Below are positions 10,101-18,065 of a stretch of 64,000 nucleotides of DNA, piece after piece (position 1 is the stretch's first letter; every line of letters begins with the position of its first letter). Source of the stretch: Flavobacterium crocinum (GTDB lineage Bacteria; Bacteroidota; Bacteroidia; Flavobacteriales; Flavobacteriaceae). Location: contig NZ_CP029255.1 of NCBI RefSeq assembly GCF_003122385.1, positions 3,534,001-3,598,000 of the forward strand, read 5' to 3'. Below the pieces are notes generated by a model. That model was not told the DNA's origin, made no database searches, and saw only the letters and a list, made by a program, of their open reading frames with translations. The translations under genes and the position numbers were made by a program.

Positions 10101-13100
10101 ATCCACAACTTATGGTGGTGAAATGCGAACTTCTGAAGAAAAATTGTTCTACACAAATGGAAATGTAACACATACTGAGAAAAAAGGAAATAATACCTAT
10201 GCTGTTGTAGAGGATATGACTTATGATGCAGTTGGCAATTTGTTAACCAAGACTATTAGTGCTCCAAATGCTCCAGTCGTTCCAACACCCAGAACGATTA
10301 CTGACGAATATGATACCTCGAAAAGGTTTGTAATCAAAAAGACCGATCATCAAGGATATGTTTCATATTTAAACTATAATGCCTTAGGGCAGGTAACTTA
10401 CAGTAAAAACCACTTAAATGTTATCAGTACTACTGGTTATGACAATTGGGGGAAATTAATAAGTGTGTCGACGGAAAATACTTCGGCTACACCAATTACT
10501 TCAAATATTGTTTATTCAAAATTATCTAATGGAGGTTATACTGTCACATCTACAAATAATCTGGGTGAAAAAACAATAACGGAATATGATGTTTTGGGTA
10601 GAAAAGTGGTAAACTCAGTTCAGGGATTTGCGACAAACAGTTTATTGTCAACCAAAATCGTTTACGATGCTTTAGGCAGAAAAAAACAGGAAAGTGAACC
10701 ATACGCCACTTCTCCGACTTTATGGACAACTTATCAATATGATTATTTAAACCGCCCCGTTTCCATTACATCACCTACAGGAAAGATACAAAGTTTTACC
10801 TATTCTGGAGTTACTACAACTTCTGATGATGATGGTAAAAGTACTACTGTTACTGTAGATGCTGTTGGTAATAAGGTGCAGACTACTGATGAAGGGGGGA
10901 CAGTTAGTTTCACTTATTTTGCTAATGGAAGTCTGAAAGAATCTAATTTTGAAGGTCATAAAATAACCAATACAATTGATGGTTGGGGGAATAAGACTTC
11001 AACAACAGATCCTAATGCAGGAACTTATACCTACTCGTACGATGCTTTTGGGCAAATGTTGCAGCAAACAACACCTAAAGGTACGACAACATACACATAT
11101 GATAACACAGGAAGATTATTAGAGAAAAAAGAATTAGGTGATTATACTAATAGTACACTAACTTATTCTTATGATATGGCTACAAATTTAGTTACGTCAA
11201 CCACTTTTGTGAATGCTCAGGAAAATAATACAACCACTACTAATACTTTTTCTTATGATAACTACCATCGATTAACCACTAAAACAGAATCTAATTCGTA
11301 TGCTACCTTTGTTAGTTCCTGCTCTTATGATAATCTTGGAAGATTGGATACCGAGACGAAAAGTGCTAGTGCAGGAGGTAAAAGCAGTGCTCGTACTACC
11401 CGTAACACCTACCAAAATGGTTATCATTGGCAAATTATCGACGTATCAACCGCACAAATACTTTGGCAGGCCAATTCATTCAATGAAAGAGGACAGTTAC
11501 TTACTGCCAGTTTAGGAAACGGAATAGGTATATCTAACAGTTATGATCAATATGGTTACGTAACTCATAATAGATTTGATAAAACGGGGTCTTCTCCAAT
11601 AAACATCCTGACTTTAACAAATGATTTTGAGCCTAAACGTGGTAATTTAAACAGTCGTTCCAATTCATTATATGGATGGAGCGAAACGTTTTCTTATGAT
11701 AATTTAGATCGCTTGATTAGCAATAGTATAACCGATTCATTCCTGAAAAATAGTTTTGATACGACCGATACAGAAGGTTATGTTTCTGTTGGAGGTTCAA
11801 CAGTTAGTTCATCAGGAGGTACTTTGTCTGTAGTGGGTGCAGCCCAGGATTCAGGTGTAAAGAAAGAACTGATAACGGGTGCCAGAACAGGAAATCAAGT
11901 TTTCTTAAATTTAAGTATCGTTAGAGCTGTTGGTGCAGATATATTAAATGTTTATATAGAAGAAGTAAACCCGACAACGGGAGCAGCGACCAAATATTTA
12001 AAGACAACAAATGCTGCAAGTGGCACGATTAATATTTCGCATACAGTAGTTCAAAACGGAATGGTTAATTTAAAAATTGAAAAAACGACCAATTCTGCAA
12101 TGAATGTCTTTTTACTTGACAATGTAACGGCTACCAAAAAATATACAGTAGCACAACAGTATGACAATAAAGGACGTATTACCGCAAACCAAACAGGAAC
12201 TTATCAATATGGTGATACCAACAAAAAATACCAAAACACGGCAATTACCATTCAAGATGATTATTTGGCATATTACACGAATAGATTTAACCAAAATATT
12301 CAATACAATGCCTTTAAAGCACCTTATGAAATAGAAGAAACGGGTATCGATAAAATTCATTTTGCATACAATCAGGATAATAATCGTTCGATGATGTTTT
12401 ATGGTAGTCTGGATACAAACATACACTTGCGCCCTTTGCGCAAATATTATTCGGCAGATGGTTCTATGGAAGTAAAACAAAACCTCACAACTGGTGCTGT
12501 AGAGTTTATTACCTATATTGGTGGAGATGGATATACTGCTCCTGTCATACTAAAAAGCGATGGTAACACACAGAATTTTTTATATTTACATCGTGATTAT
12601 CAGGGCAGTATTTTAGCGATTACCGATAATAACGGGACAGTTCTCGAAAAACGTTTGTTTGATGCCTGGGGATTGGCATTAAAAGTACAAAATGGAAGTG
12701 GTCAGGCTATAGCGCAAGGTTCATGGCTTTTGGATAGAGGCTATACAGGTCACGAGCACTTACAAAGTGTTGGATTAATAAATATGAACGGAAGGATTTA
12801 CGATCCTTTACTGCATCGTTTCTTACAGCCGGACAATTTTGTACAGCAACCCGATAATACCCAAAATTACAACCGTTATGCATACGTTCTTAATAACCCT
12901 TTAAAATACACAGATCCGACTGGAGAAGCTTATGAATTAGGGATTGCGGTTGGTATTGGAGTTGCTATAGCAGCATTAACTTACACTCTTACCGCCGTAC
13001 TTGCTGATGTTCCTTTTACACTGGGAGGACTTGCAAAAGCTACTTTTATAGGGGCCGCCAGCTCTGCCGTAACTTTTGGTATTGGTAGTGCAGTTGGAAC

Positions 13101-13908
13101 CATTGGTAACTTTTATGTAAGGACGGCTGTTGGAGCCTTGGCACATGGCACTTTCCAAGGTAGTATGACTGCGATTTCAGGAGGCAAGTTTTGGAGTGGC
13201 TTTGCTGCTGGAGCTTTGAGTAGTATTGCAGCTAGTGCGTGGAGTGGTGGCGGAGAAAATAGTAATTATCATGGAGCTGGCAGATTTGCTAATTCAGATG
13301 TAGGTATGATTGCATTCGGCACAGTTTCAGGTGGTGTTGGTGCACGACTTACGGGAGGAAATTTTTGGCAGGGAGCTGTTACAGGTCTTGTTGTTTCTGG
13401 ATTGAATCATTACATGCATAAGATAAAGGAAAGTAGAACTTTACGACAAAAGATCGAAAAGGGTGGACTAAATCCAGATGCTAAACCAGAAATGACTTCT
13501 GAATTTATTACTGAAACATTGAATCTAAAAGTGGATGGTCTTCAGGCTTCTTATGAGGCAGGTGGTAAACCAAGTTTTATATTTTCTGATGGAAATAGTG
13601 AGAATGTAGCCGAACATAATTTGTCAAGTAGTAATAGAATAACTATATATGAAAAAAATGCTAAATCGATATATCGTTTGGCAAGTTCATTATTTCATGA
13701 GTACAGACATGCTTACCAAATTGTGACTAATTTTTATTCAAGAGCTCAAAGTATTTATGGACCCTTGGGACCAGAAGGTACTTATTCTAAATTGAGGTCT
13801 TTAATAGAATGGGATGCATACAATTATCAAATAAATGTTGGTGGTGAAGTTGATGGTTTTATTTTTGGACAGAGAGATCAAATGAAAAAATATTTTGAAG
13901 GTAAATAA
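7111..13908 (+). CDS. Giant SpvB/VCBS/YD-repeat Rhs polymorphic toxin
   Basis: A 2265-residue secreted toxin. Order: signal peptide (1-18); SpvB-like domain (about 25-300, IQNVAPVINLTYSSG); FG-GAP/VCBS calcium-binding repeats (about 325-690, DFDGDGRLDF, DFNGDGKSDI, DINGDGKSDL); YD repeats (about 1100-1700, YDALGRK, YDNTGRLLEK, YDNLGRL); Rhs core (about 1827-1939, ending NNPLKYTDPTGE); a Gly/Ala-rich hydrophobic pre-toxin region (1940-2080); the junction GGNFWQGAVTGLVVSGLNH (2082-2100); then a variable tip of about 160 residues with a zincin-like HEYRH motif (His2196-Glu-x-x-His2200). The core shell closing on a variable tip is the known Rhs/TcC design; the metallopeptidase role of the tip is inference. 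Four alternative tips lie downstream. A lipoprotein gene, the likely immunity gene, starts 11 bp after the stop. Confidence 0.93.
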   Translation: MKQYYSYLFLLIFNIVLGQNFTDTKGELQISDSGTAVYNLAIAMPPSIQNVAPVINLTYSSGVRGGIAGQGWSINSISAISRIATRVDIDGFVDGVDFDSNDKLALDGQRLLLKTGVYWANGSTYETEFKSNLRIELKIENGFLFFVVTAPDGSRTWYASRGAGTYENAVSVNAWYIVHFEDANGNEINYNYSNVTYNGTNQLYIKTIDFSGNSSAGIAFQNQIEFNYKGSSRIERDFIKGSAIYATQILDNVMVRTNGNLFRKYQLQHQTDSSLGYQRISSIQEINGSGELSNPVTFTYNNTAETLTRIEKEYTSTLAFDKANIAGDFDGDGRLDFVADKKIYTNLFTGNTGNTGINFPTIRPTLIFPATIKQDYKINQFQSIIEPVASNTQIQFIAYNIVDSNLNYTGLTSSIIQTIAFDNTIFIDPSYMDEDDSYVPPIAPPQAFRNNEYLPGDFDGDGISEVLILSKDERLVWEIYINSSGYSEGGYWRLYSNTDSDYRREVRLAYLSTGASKVLEGDSYYIRATGKRYVADFNGDGKSDIININQYGQYSIVEINKLSTGGTEVNRIGYGTLSNYSHTKQILFGDFNGDGKTDIMLPTSEGAEGQTEWNIYYANPKPNGGDFFFKETLNIVEYRPDTGSYYNTQRHWSNYYAIDINGDGKSDLVRVWRKYFKASWTINNHDTQWRVTGFTNNIGKTGASGFPLTYDSGQYESNSPDIPIPIVSNYKYEGSNSELVVVRGHYNKIEYYQFGKNVDTDNRLKSVSEAGGNVVQAIDYLPMVASNGGISNNSADFYSASSYGLSYPFITLIKNENSYLVSRLTATTNGISKYQEFKYRNYVSNYNCGTIGFEQTARSSWYLSPSDTKIWSINTYGSGSKGYIYSTFTHTDNNNIFSFLPSIFISEKYYNYTDYSDGYIINYRLDDVYTYDKISGVYTFENFLYDPNDYGLVTTKTSESFLNNTLQSKTITNTSYDNNPNGTGTNYYIGRPNEISTSTTYGGEMRTSEEKLFYTNGNVTHTEKKGNNTYAVVEDMTYDAVGNLLTKTISAPNAPVVPTPRTITDEYDTSKRFVIKKTDHQGYVSYLNYNALGQVTYSKNHLNVISTTGYDNWGKLISVSTENTSATPITSNIVYSKLSNGGYTVTSTNNLGEKTITEYDVLGRKVVNSVQGFATNSLLSTKIVYDALGRKKQESEPYATSPTLWTTYQYDYLNRPVSITSPTGKIQSFTYSGVTTTSDDDGKSTTVTVDAVGNKVQTTDEGGTVSFTYFANGSLKESNFEGHKITNTIDGWGNKTSTTDPNAGTYTYSYDAFGQMLQQTTPKGTTTYTYDNTGRLLEKKELGDYTNSTLTYSYDMATNLVTSTTFVNAQENNTTTTNTFSYDNYHRLTTKTESNSYATFVSSCSYDNLGRLDTETKSASAGGKSSARTTRNTYQNGYHWQIIDVSTAQILWQANSFNERGQLLTASLGNGIGISNSYDQYGYVTHNRFDKTGSSPINILTLTNDFEPKRGNLNSRSNSLYGWSETFSYDNLDRLISNSITDSFLKNSFDTTDTEGYVSVGGSTVSSSGGTLSVVGAAQDSGVKKELITGARTGNQVFLNLSIVRAVGADILNVYIEEVNPTTGAATKYLKTTNAASGTINISHTVVQNGMVNLKIEKTTNSAMNVFLLDNVTATKKYTVAQQYDNKGRITANQTGTYQYGDTNKKYQNTAITIQDDYLAYYTNRFNQNIQYNAFKAPYEIEETGIDKIHFAYNQDNNRSMMFYGSLDTNIHLRPLRKYYSADGSMEVKQNLTTGAVEFITYIGGDGYTAPVILKSDGNTQNFLYLHRDYQGSILAITDNNGTVLEKRLFDAWGLALKVQNGSGQAIAQGSWLLDRGYTGHEHLQSVGLINMNGRIYDPLLHRFLQPDNFVQQPDNTQNYNRYAYVLNNPLKYTDPTGEAYELGIAVGIGVAIAALTYTLTAVLADVPFTLGGLAKATFIGAASSAVTFGIGSAVGTIGNFYVRTAVGALAHGTFQGSMTAISGGKFWSGFAAGALSSIAASAWSGGGENSNYHGAGRFANSDVGMIAFGTVSGGVGARLTGGNFWQGAVTGLVVSGLNHYMHKIKESRTLRQKIEKGGLNPDAKPEMTSEFITETLNLKVDGLQASYEAGGKPSFIFSDGNSENVAEHNLSSSNRITIYEKNAKSIYRLASSLFHEYRHAYQIVTNFYSRAQSIYGPLGPEGTYSKLRSLIEWDAYNYQINVGGEVDGFIFGQRDQMKKYFEGK
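13354..13425 (+). repeat. Rhs tip-junction repeat, master copy
   Basis: This stretch of the toxin gene encodes GGNFWQGAVTGLVVSGLNHYMHKI and recurs at the head of each downstream tip. Copies of the core TCTGGrwTGAATCAT begin at 13396, 14852, 16231, 17060 and 18075. The copy at 14810 matches this one over about 70 bp with only about ten differences, most of them synonymous. The others keep progressively less upstream homology. It marks the border between the shared shell and the exchangeable toxin tip. Confidence 0.85.
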
Positions 13909-13919
13909 ATTTAATTAAT

Positions 13920-14582
13920 ATGAGACCATACTTTATTTTTCTAATTTTGTTTATTTATTCTTGTTCCAATAGCGAAAATAATGTTGAATTAGAAATAGTT
14001 TCTACCAAAATAGTGTTTTCAAAACTTGACAATGGCAAGAAAAAAAATATTATTAGTTATAAAATTACCAATAATACTTCCTGCGATTATTATTTTAATG
14101 CATACAGCCTTTCAAAGTTAACATGGAAGATAAAAGGTTTACAGCCCAGTAATGTTTTCTTTCAAATTATGGATGAAAACGGTAATCATGCTGAATATAA
14201 CCACAAGGAATATTTGCCGGCTGAAGAATTTATTGCCTGTAAACAAATAAATTATAACAGAGAAGAGAAGGAGATAAAAGAATTAAACTATTCGATTTCT
14301 CCAGATTATAAAAATTTAATAGACAAAAATAATTTTTTACTCAAACAAGGCGAATCTAAATATTTTGAAATTCTGTACTATTTTCCAGATTCAAATTATT
14401 CATCAGTAAATCTTGACAAGAACAAAAGATATCTTTTTAAAATATTGATTTATAGTGATAGCACAAATTATAAGAAGTTTTTATCTAGACCAATACTTAA
14501 AACAATTGATGAAAATGATTATAAAGTTTATCACGGAATAATTGAAAGTAAGAATACTGTCCCTATAGAGTTTGTTGAATGA
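13920..14582 (+). CDS. Lipoprotein, probable immunity protein for the Rhs tip
   Basis: A 220-residue lipoprotein with signal sequence and lipobox (FIYSCSNS, Cys15). The rest is a Lys/Asn/Tyr-rich beta-strand-like protein of no family I recognise. It starts 11 bp after the Rhs stop on the same strand, the usual place for an immunity gene. Membrane anchoring puts it on the periplasmic side, which suggests the HEYRH tip attacks an envelope target. Immunity function is inferred from position and from the same toxin-then-small-gene pattern repeated downstream. A+T content is high, as in the whole accessory segment. Confidence 0.65.
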   Translation: MRPYFIFLILFIYSCSNSENNVELEIVSTKIVFSKLDNGKKKNIISYKITNNTSCDYYFNAYSLSKLTWKIKGLQPSNVFFQIMDENGNHAEYNHKEYLPAEEFIACKQINYNREEKEIKELNYSISPDYKNLIDKNNFLLKQGESKYFEILYYFPDSNYSSVNLDKNKRYLFKILIYSDSTNYKKFLSRPILKTIDENDYKVYHGIIESKNTVPIEFVE

Positions 14583-14654
14583 TATTCTTATTATAAATGA
14601 AGGTAGGTATTATATAATATTATAAGTTAGTTATCATTCCCACATGAATATCCC

Positions 14655-14803
14655 GGCTCCCGCACGAATCCTTTCGTGTGGCATTATGGAATTGAGTCGA
14701 TGTTTAAAATGACTTAATGCTTAAAAAAAATGAGCAGGAATTACAAACTTTATAATTCTGTCTGTTTAACCAGAACGTACCACACGAAAGGATTCGTGCG
14801 GTA
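14655..14803 (+). repeat. Hairpin-bounded small repeat element, copy 1
   Basis: About 150 bp bounded by two inverted copies of a 22-bp palindrome: CCGCACGAATCCTTTCGTGTGG at 14660-14681 and its exact reverse complement at 14780-14801. Each arm is itself a hairpin (9-bp stem with one G-T pair, 4-base loop). The interior starts GCATTATGGAATTGAG. A diverged copy with the same order lies at 18576-18724, and an isolated degenerate arm at 19593-19615. The right arm abuts the first headless toxin tip. The design resembles a REP doublet or a small non-autonomous element; no transposase is associated. Confidence 0.7.
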
Positions 14804-14857
14804 GCGGGGGGAGGAAATTTTTGGCAAGGGGCGGTAACAGGTCTTGTTGTTTCTGGG

Positions 14858-15358
14858 TTGAATCATTATGTTCATAAAATTGAAGACATGTATGCAAAAC
14901 GTAAGTTTGATAAAGAGATTGATAATGTATACGGCAGTAAAGCAGATACTGCGGCACCCGCAAATAATACAACATTGGAAGAAATGAAAAATAGTTTGCC
15001 TACTTTGAAAAACTTACACGCAAAAACTGGATATGCTAAATTAGAATCATCAGAACTTTACAGTGTTGGTGCAGCAGAAGCAAAAACATTTGCATATGAT
15101 ACAGATAATTATACAAAAGCAAATTCCGTTTTTTACAGATCTTCTTTTAGTTCATATAGAAACTTGGCTCACAATATGCTTCACGAATTTGGACACGGTG
15201 TTCATTATTTTAATGGAGATTATTATAGATATTTGAAGGGTGGTAATCGTACTGATAAACAATTGCAAAATTGGAAAGAGCAATATGCATTCAAATTTGC
15301 TTTTGACAATGGTGGGCTTCCTTATCAAAATAACGCTTGGTATCTAATAAACAAATAA
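14858..15358 (+). CDS. Orphan Rhs C-terminal tip 1 (zincin-like)
   Basis: A headless toxin tip. In-frame codons for GGNFWQGAVTGLVVSG from 14807 precede a possible TTG start at 14858, so it carries the junction of the full-length Rhs protein without shell, signal peptide or clear start. No ATG lies near the head; the frame runs back to 14756 through the hairpin repeat. The tip has HEFGH (His109 counted from TTG) in LHEFGHGVHY, a zincin-like motif parallel to HEYRH in the expressed toxin. It is followed 9 bp later by a secreted protein that may be its immunity partner. It is probably silent unless joined to the Rhs gene, which is inference. Confidence 0.75.
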   Translation: MNHYVHKIEDMYAKRKFDKEIDNVYGSKADTAAPANNTTLEEMKNSLPTLKNLHAKTGYAKLESSELYSVGAAEAKTFAYDTDNYTKANSVFYRSSFSSYRNLAHNMLHEFGHGVHYFNGDYYRYLKGGNRTDKQLQNWKEQYAFKFAFDNGGLPYQNNAWYLINK

Positions 15359-15367
15359 AACTCCATT

Positions 15368-16213
15368 ATGAAAAATATAAAAACAACCTTCATCTTGATG
15401 CTTTTGGGTTTTAAACTATTTGCTCAAATAGATTTTCCCCAAGATGTTATCACAAAAAACAGTATAGTTAAGGCCTCGAAATATTTAGTCATATCAAAAA
15501 ATAATCCAAATTATTATAAAAAACCTGTTGGGTTAATGCTACAGTCAGAAAGTCTATTTAACATTAAAGGTCAACTCATTAGTACTTTTAGTCAAAATGG
15601 TGCTGATGCATCCCATTCAGATCCAAAAGATTTAAGGCAATATTATTTTTATAAAGATGATAAAATTGTAAGAATGTCTAGAGTTGATTTTGATTCAACA
15701 TCAGTCGAATATTTATATTTTGATAAAAGGAATTTAATCTTGAAAACTAAGACTAATGATAAAAATGAAAGAATCGGATTGGAACTAATTTACAATGATG
15801 CTAATAATGCTAAAGAGTTAAAAAAAATAGAAATTGATTTTCACAATACAACTGAGTTAAATAATTCTCTTTATATATACAAATCAAATATTACTTATTC
15901 TAAAAACATAAAGAAATCAAAAGACTCAAGAAAATTATTTACCATATCAAAAGAGCAATTAAATATTTTAAAAACCTCAATCGAAATAGAAAAAATTGAA
16001 AATGAATTGCGTGCAATTGAAAAAAGTTCCGCTATTGGTGTTGTGAATTTTGAAACATTATATATTTACAACCAACAAAAGCAATTAATTAAAGAAGTGT
16101 CGAGAGACAGTAAAATAGAATATACTTATAATAAAAATGGATTACTAATAAGTTGTAATAATAAGAATAAACAATATAGTTTTATTTCAAAGTTTGTTTA
16201 TTCTAAGGAGTGA
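15368..16213 (+). CDS. Secreted hypothetical protein, candidate immunity
   Basis: A 281-residue protein with a signal peptide (MKNIKTTFILMLLGFKLFAQ). The mature part is Lys/Asn-rich with repeated YIY/YFYK strands (LRQYYFYKDDKI, LIYNDANNAKEL, LYIYNQQKQLIKEV, YTYNKNGLLISC). These resemble antiparallel YD-like strands but lack true YD motifs. I do not recognise a family. It starts 9 bp after orphan tip 1 and its TGA overlaps the GTG of orphan tip 2 by 4 bp (16210-16213). By position it should be the immunity protein of tip 1; its periplasmic location agrees with the other candidates here. Confidence 0.6.
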   Translation: MKNIKTTFILMLLGFKLFAQIDFPQDVITKNSIVKASKYLVISKNNPNYYKKPVGLMLQSESLFNIKGQLISTFSQNGADASHSDPKDLRQYYFYKDDKIVRMSRVDFDSTSVEYLYFDKRNLILKTKTNDKNERIGLELIYNDANNAKELKKIEIDFHNTTELNNSLYIYKSNITYSKNIKKSKDSRKLFTISKEQLNILKTSIEIEKIENELRAIEKSSAIGVVNFETLYIYNQQKQLIKEVSRDSKIEYTYNKNGLLISCNNKNKQYSFISKFVYSKE

Positions 16214-16698
16214 AAGATGATTTGATAGTTTCTGGGATGAATCATTTCGCTCATCAAATGGATAATAACAATATGTTTGATGATGATTACCAACAAGGGA
16301 AATCTATGGAGGAGATGTTAAGTAAAAAACTTGTTGGCATGAAGATAGGCAGTTCTATAAAAGGAGATGAGTTAGATTTTTTGGACAAAAATGCTTCAAT
16401 AGGTATAAAGTCTATAACAAGAGTGTCAGAAATTAAATTTACTATAAAAGCTACAACTATAGGAAGCTGGAAAGGTATAGAAGATAACGCATATCTAACT
16501 ATAGAACCTAATAAAACAATAACAGGTAAATATTTTGATAGAGGTGTAAAGACAATAAAAGGTTATAAAGTAACGCAATATAATACACCGCCAATGCAGA
16601 TAGGAAATAGCAAAACAAATTCTTATATTATTAATGGAAATAACGCTTATTATCAAAAAACTTCTAATACTATTTCATCATGGGATTTAAGGAAATGA
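16210..16698 (+). CDS. Orphan Rhs C-terminal tip 2 (unknown fold)
   Basis: A 162-residue headless tip beginning KDDLIVSGMNHFAHQM, so it keeps the junction motif with Met in place of Leu. The start is a GTG overlapping the previous stop (GTGA) or the ATG inside the junction at 16237. Downstream are alternating beta-type segments (IKFTIKATTIGSWKG, AYLTIEPNKTITGKYF, SYIINGNNAYYQK) with no catalytic motif I can name. The last codons overlap the next gene as ATGA (16695-16698), a coupling arrangement typical of a toxin followed by its immunity gene. Toxin identity is inferred from the junction and this layout. Confidence 0.65.
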   Translation: MKDDLIVSGMNHFAHQMDNNNMFDDDYQQGKSMEEMLSKKLVGMKIGSSIKGDELDFLDKNASIGIKSITRVSEIKFTIKATTIGSWKGIEDNAYLTIEPNKTITGKYFDRGVKTIKGYKVTQYNTPPMQIGNSKTNSYIINGNNAYYQKTSNTISSWDLRK

Positions 16699-17018
16699 TT
16701 AACAGGTATATATTGATTGTAATTATTCCAATATTTACTGTCGTTTTATATTATACATTTATATATTCAGGACTATTTTTAATTTTAGATAGTTTATCAA
16801 ATATTTTATCAGAGTTGATATTTAAAAGGAAAGATAAACCGTTTACTATTTTTGATAGTATAATAATTAATTATATTACAACTGCTATATTCTTTATTCT
16901 CATCTTAATATTTTGTATTTATAAGTATAGAAATGAAAAGAAAATGTTTATTGGTTTTTGGCTTTCGGTTTTTTTAATGATTGTTTTGTTATTAAAATAC
17001 CTATTACTTTTATTGTAG
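16695..17018 (+). CDS. Small membrane protein, candidate immunity for tip 2
   Basis: A 107-residue protein with three hydrophobic segments: about residues 5-35, 53-75 and 86-107. The ATG at 16695 is preferred over an in-frame ATG at 16680 because it forms an ATGA overlap with the stop of tip 2. A short cytosolic loop with KRKDKPF and a KYRNEKK stretch follow a positive-inside pattern. Integral membrane immunity proteins are common for toxins that act on the inner membrane or periplasm. No family recognised. Role inferred from coupling to tip 2. Confidence 0.6.
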   Translation: MINRYILIVIIPIFTVVLYYTFIYSGLFLILDSLSNILSELIFKRKDKPFTIFDSIIINYITTAIFFILILIFCIYKYRNEKKMFIGFWLSVFLMIVLLLKYLLLLL

Positions 17019-17020
17019 TT

Positions 17021-17579
17021 AGTAACTTTTGGCACGGTGCCATTGCGGGATTATTTATTTCTGGGTTGAATCATGTTGCGCATAAAGCTAAAAGTACATT
17101 TAAGGTTTATGACGATGATGGGGATTATATCGGTAAAATTAAGGTATTGAAATATAATTTAGACGAAAATGGACTTGAAATAGAATTAGGTTTTAAAAGT
17201 GCTTCATCTAAATATTCAGATTATAATTGGGTCCAAACAGTTAGTACAAATTACAATGGTGATTTAGGGAGGATATGGTAAGTGGAGGTATAATGATCCG
17301 ACTGGACTTGATAAAGATGATAATTCACCTTTCTACTACATAAAATCAGAAATGAGTGGCGTTAAAAATGTCGATGGATATTCACTAACATTTTACGACC
17401 ATCCAAATAGAATTCCAAGAGGGTTTAATATTTACTGGAGAGCGGAACTTTCTTTAGCAGGTAAAATAGGAGGAGTATATCACGAAATCACTACATTAAA
17501 GTATGGATTTAATGTGTCTGCAGCAGGAAGTTATAGTATTCAGCCATTGTTTATCAATTCCTTATCACAACACTTATAA
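17021..17579 (+). pseudogene. Orphan Rhs C-terminal tip 3, frameshifted
   Basis: The first frame reads SNFWHGAIAGLFISGLNHVAHKA, the Rhs junction, then about 65 residues of tip ending LGRIW at a TAA (17279). A one-base frame change lets translation resume as WRYNDPTGLDKDDNSPFYY and run to a stop at 17577-17579 through GFNIYWRAELSLAGKIGG. The two halves read as one domain (DYNWVQTVSTNY then FYYIKSEMSG). This tip therefore looks broken, unless it is an assembly error. The DPTG motif in the second half resembles the end of an Rhs core and may mean the domain has been shuffled. A lipoprotein gene follows 19 bp downstream. Confidence 0.65.
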
Positions 17580-17598
17580 ATGGTTAAAAAAATAACAT

Positions 17599-18024
17599 AT
17601 GAAAATTTTATTATATATCAAATTAGTTTTTTTGCTTTTGATTGCTTGTAATAATAATTCTAAAAAAACAGAAGAGATGGAAAAATTTAATATAAAAATT
17701 ACTTTTATAGGCGATATTGACAAGTCTTTGCCTATTTTGAATTTTTTCGATTCTTGTGAAGAAACTTTTAAGTTATCTAATTACAATTATAAACTAAATT
17801 ATGATTCCTATCTTGAGTTAAAAAAGGAAATTCAAAAGCAAGATTCGAAAATAAAAGAAAACACTTCTTTAATTTATATTTTATTTAATAAAAAACAATA
17901 TTATTTAGATAAGGAAAGTAGTATTCAATTTATTTCTAAACTTTTAGATGTTACAATGTATAAGAATAATGAACAACTAAAGAACCAACTTAATCTTTAC
18001 TTAAAGGTTCTTAAAAGGAGCTAA
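17599..18024 (+). CDS. Lipoprotein, candidate immunity for tip 3
   Basis: A 141-residue lipoprotein (FLLLIACNNN, Cys17). The mature part is Lys-rich and probably alpha/beta, with no recognised family. It starts 19 bp after the broken tip 3 and is followed, 41 bp after its stop, by the junction of tip 4. Keeping an intact immunity gene behind a dead toxin is common in polymorphic toxin arrays, because protection against relatives stays useful. That reading is inference. Confidence 0.6.
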   Translation: MKILLYIKLVFLLLIACNNNSKKTEEMEKFNIKITFIGDIDKSLPILNFFDSCEETFKLSNYNYKLNYDSYLELKKEIQKQDSKIKENTSLIYILFNKKQYYLDKESSIQFISKLLDVTMYKNNEQLKNQLNLYLKVLKRS

Positions 18025-18065
18025 ATTTTTAAGATTTTAGATTATCAAGCCAATTATTTATCGGC

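Noticed and set aside
11300..11515. Extra frames inside the Rhs gene
   Set aside because: Alternative-frame shadows of the YD-repeat region; the main frame is uninterrupted over 2265 codons.
14660..14801. Transcription terminators at the palindromes after the immunity lipoprotein
   Set aside because: The hairpins are not followed by a T tract in either direction and recur as a paired element inside the array, including as coding sequence of tip 4.
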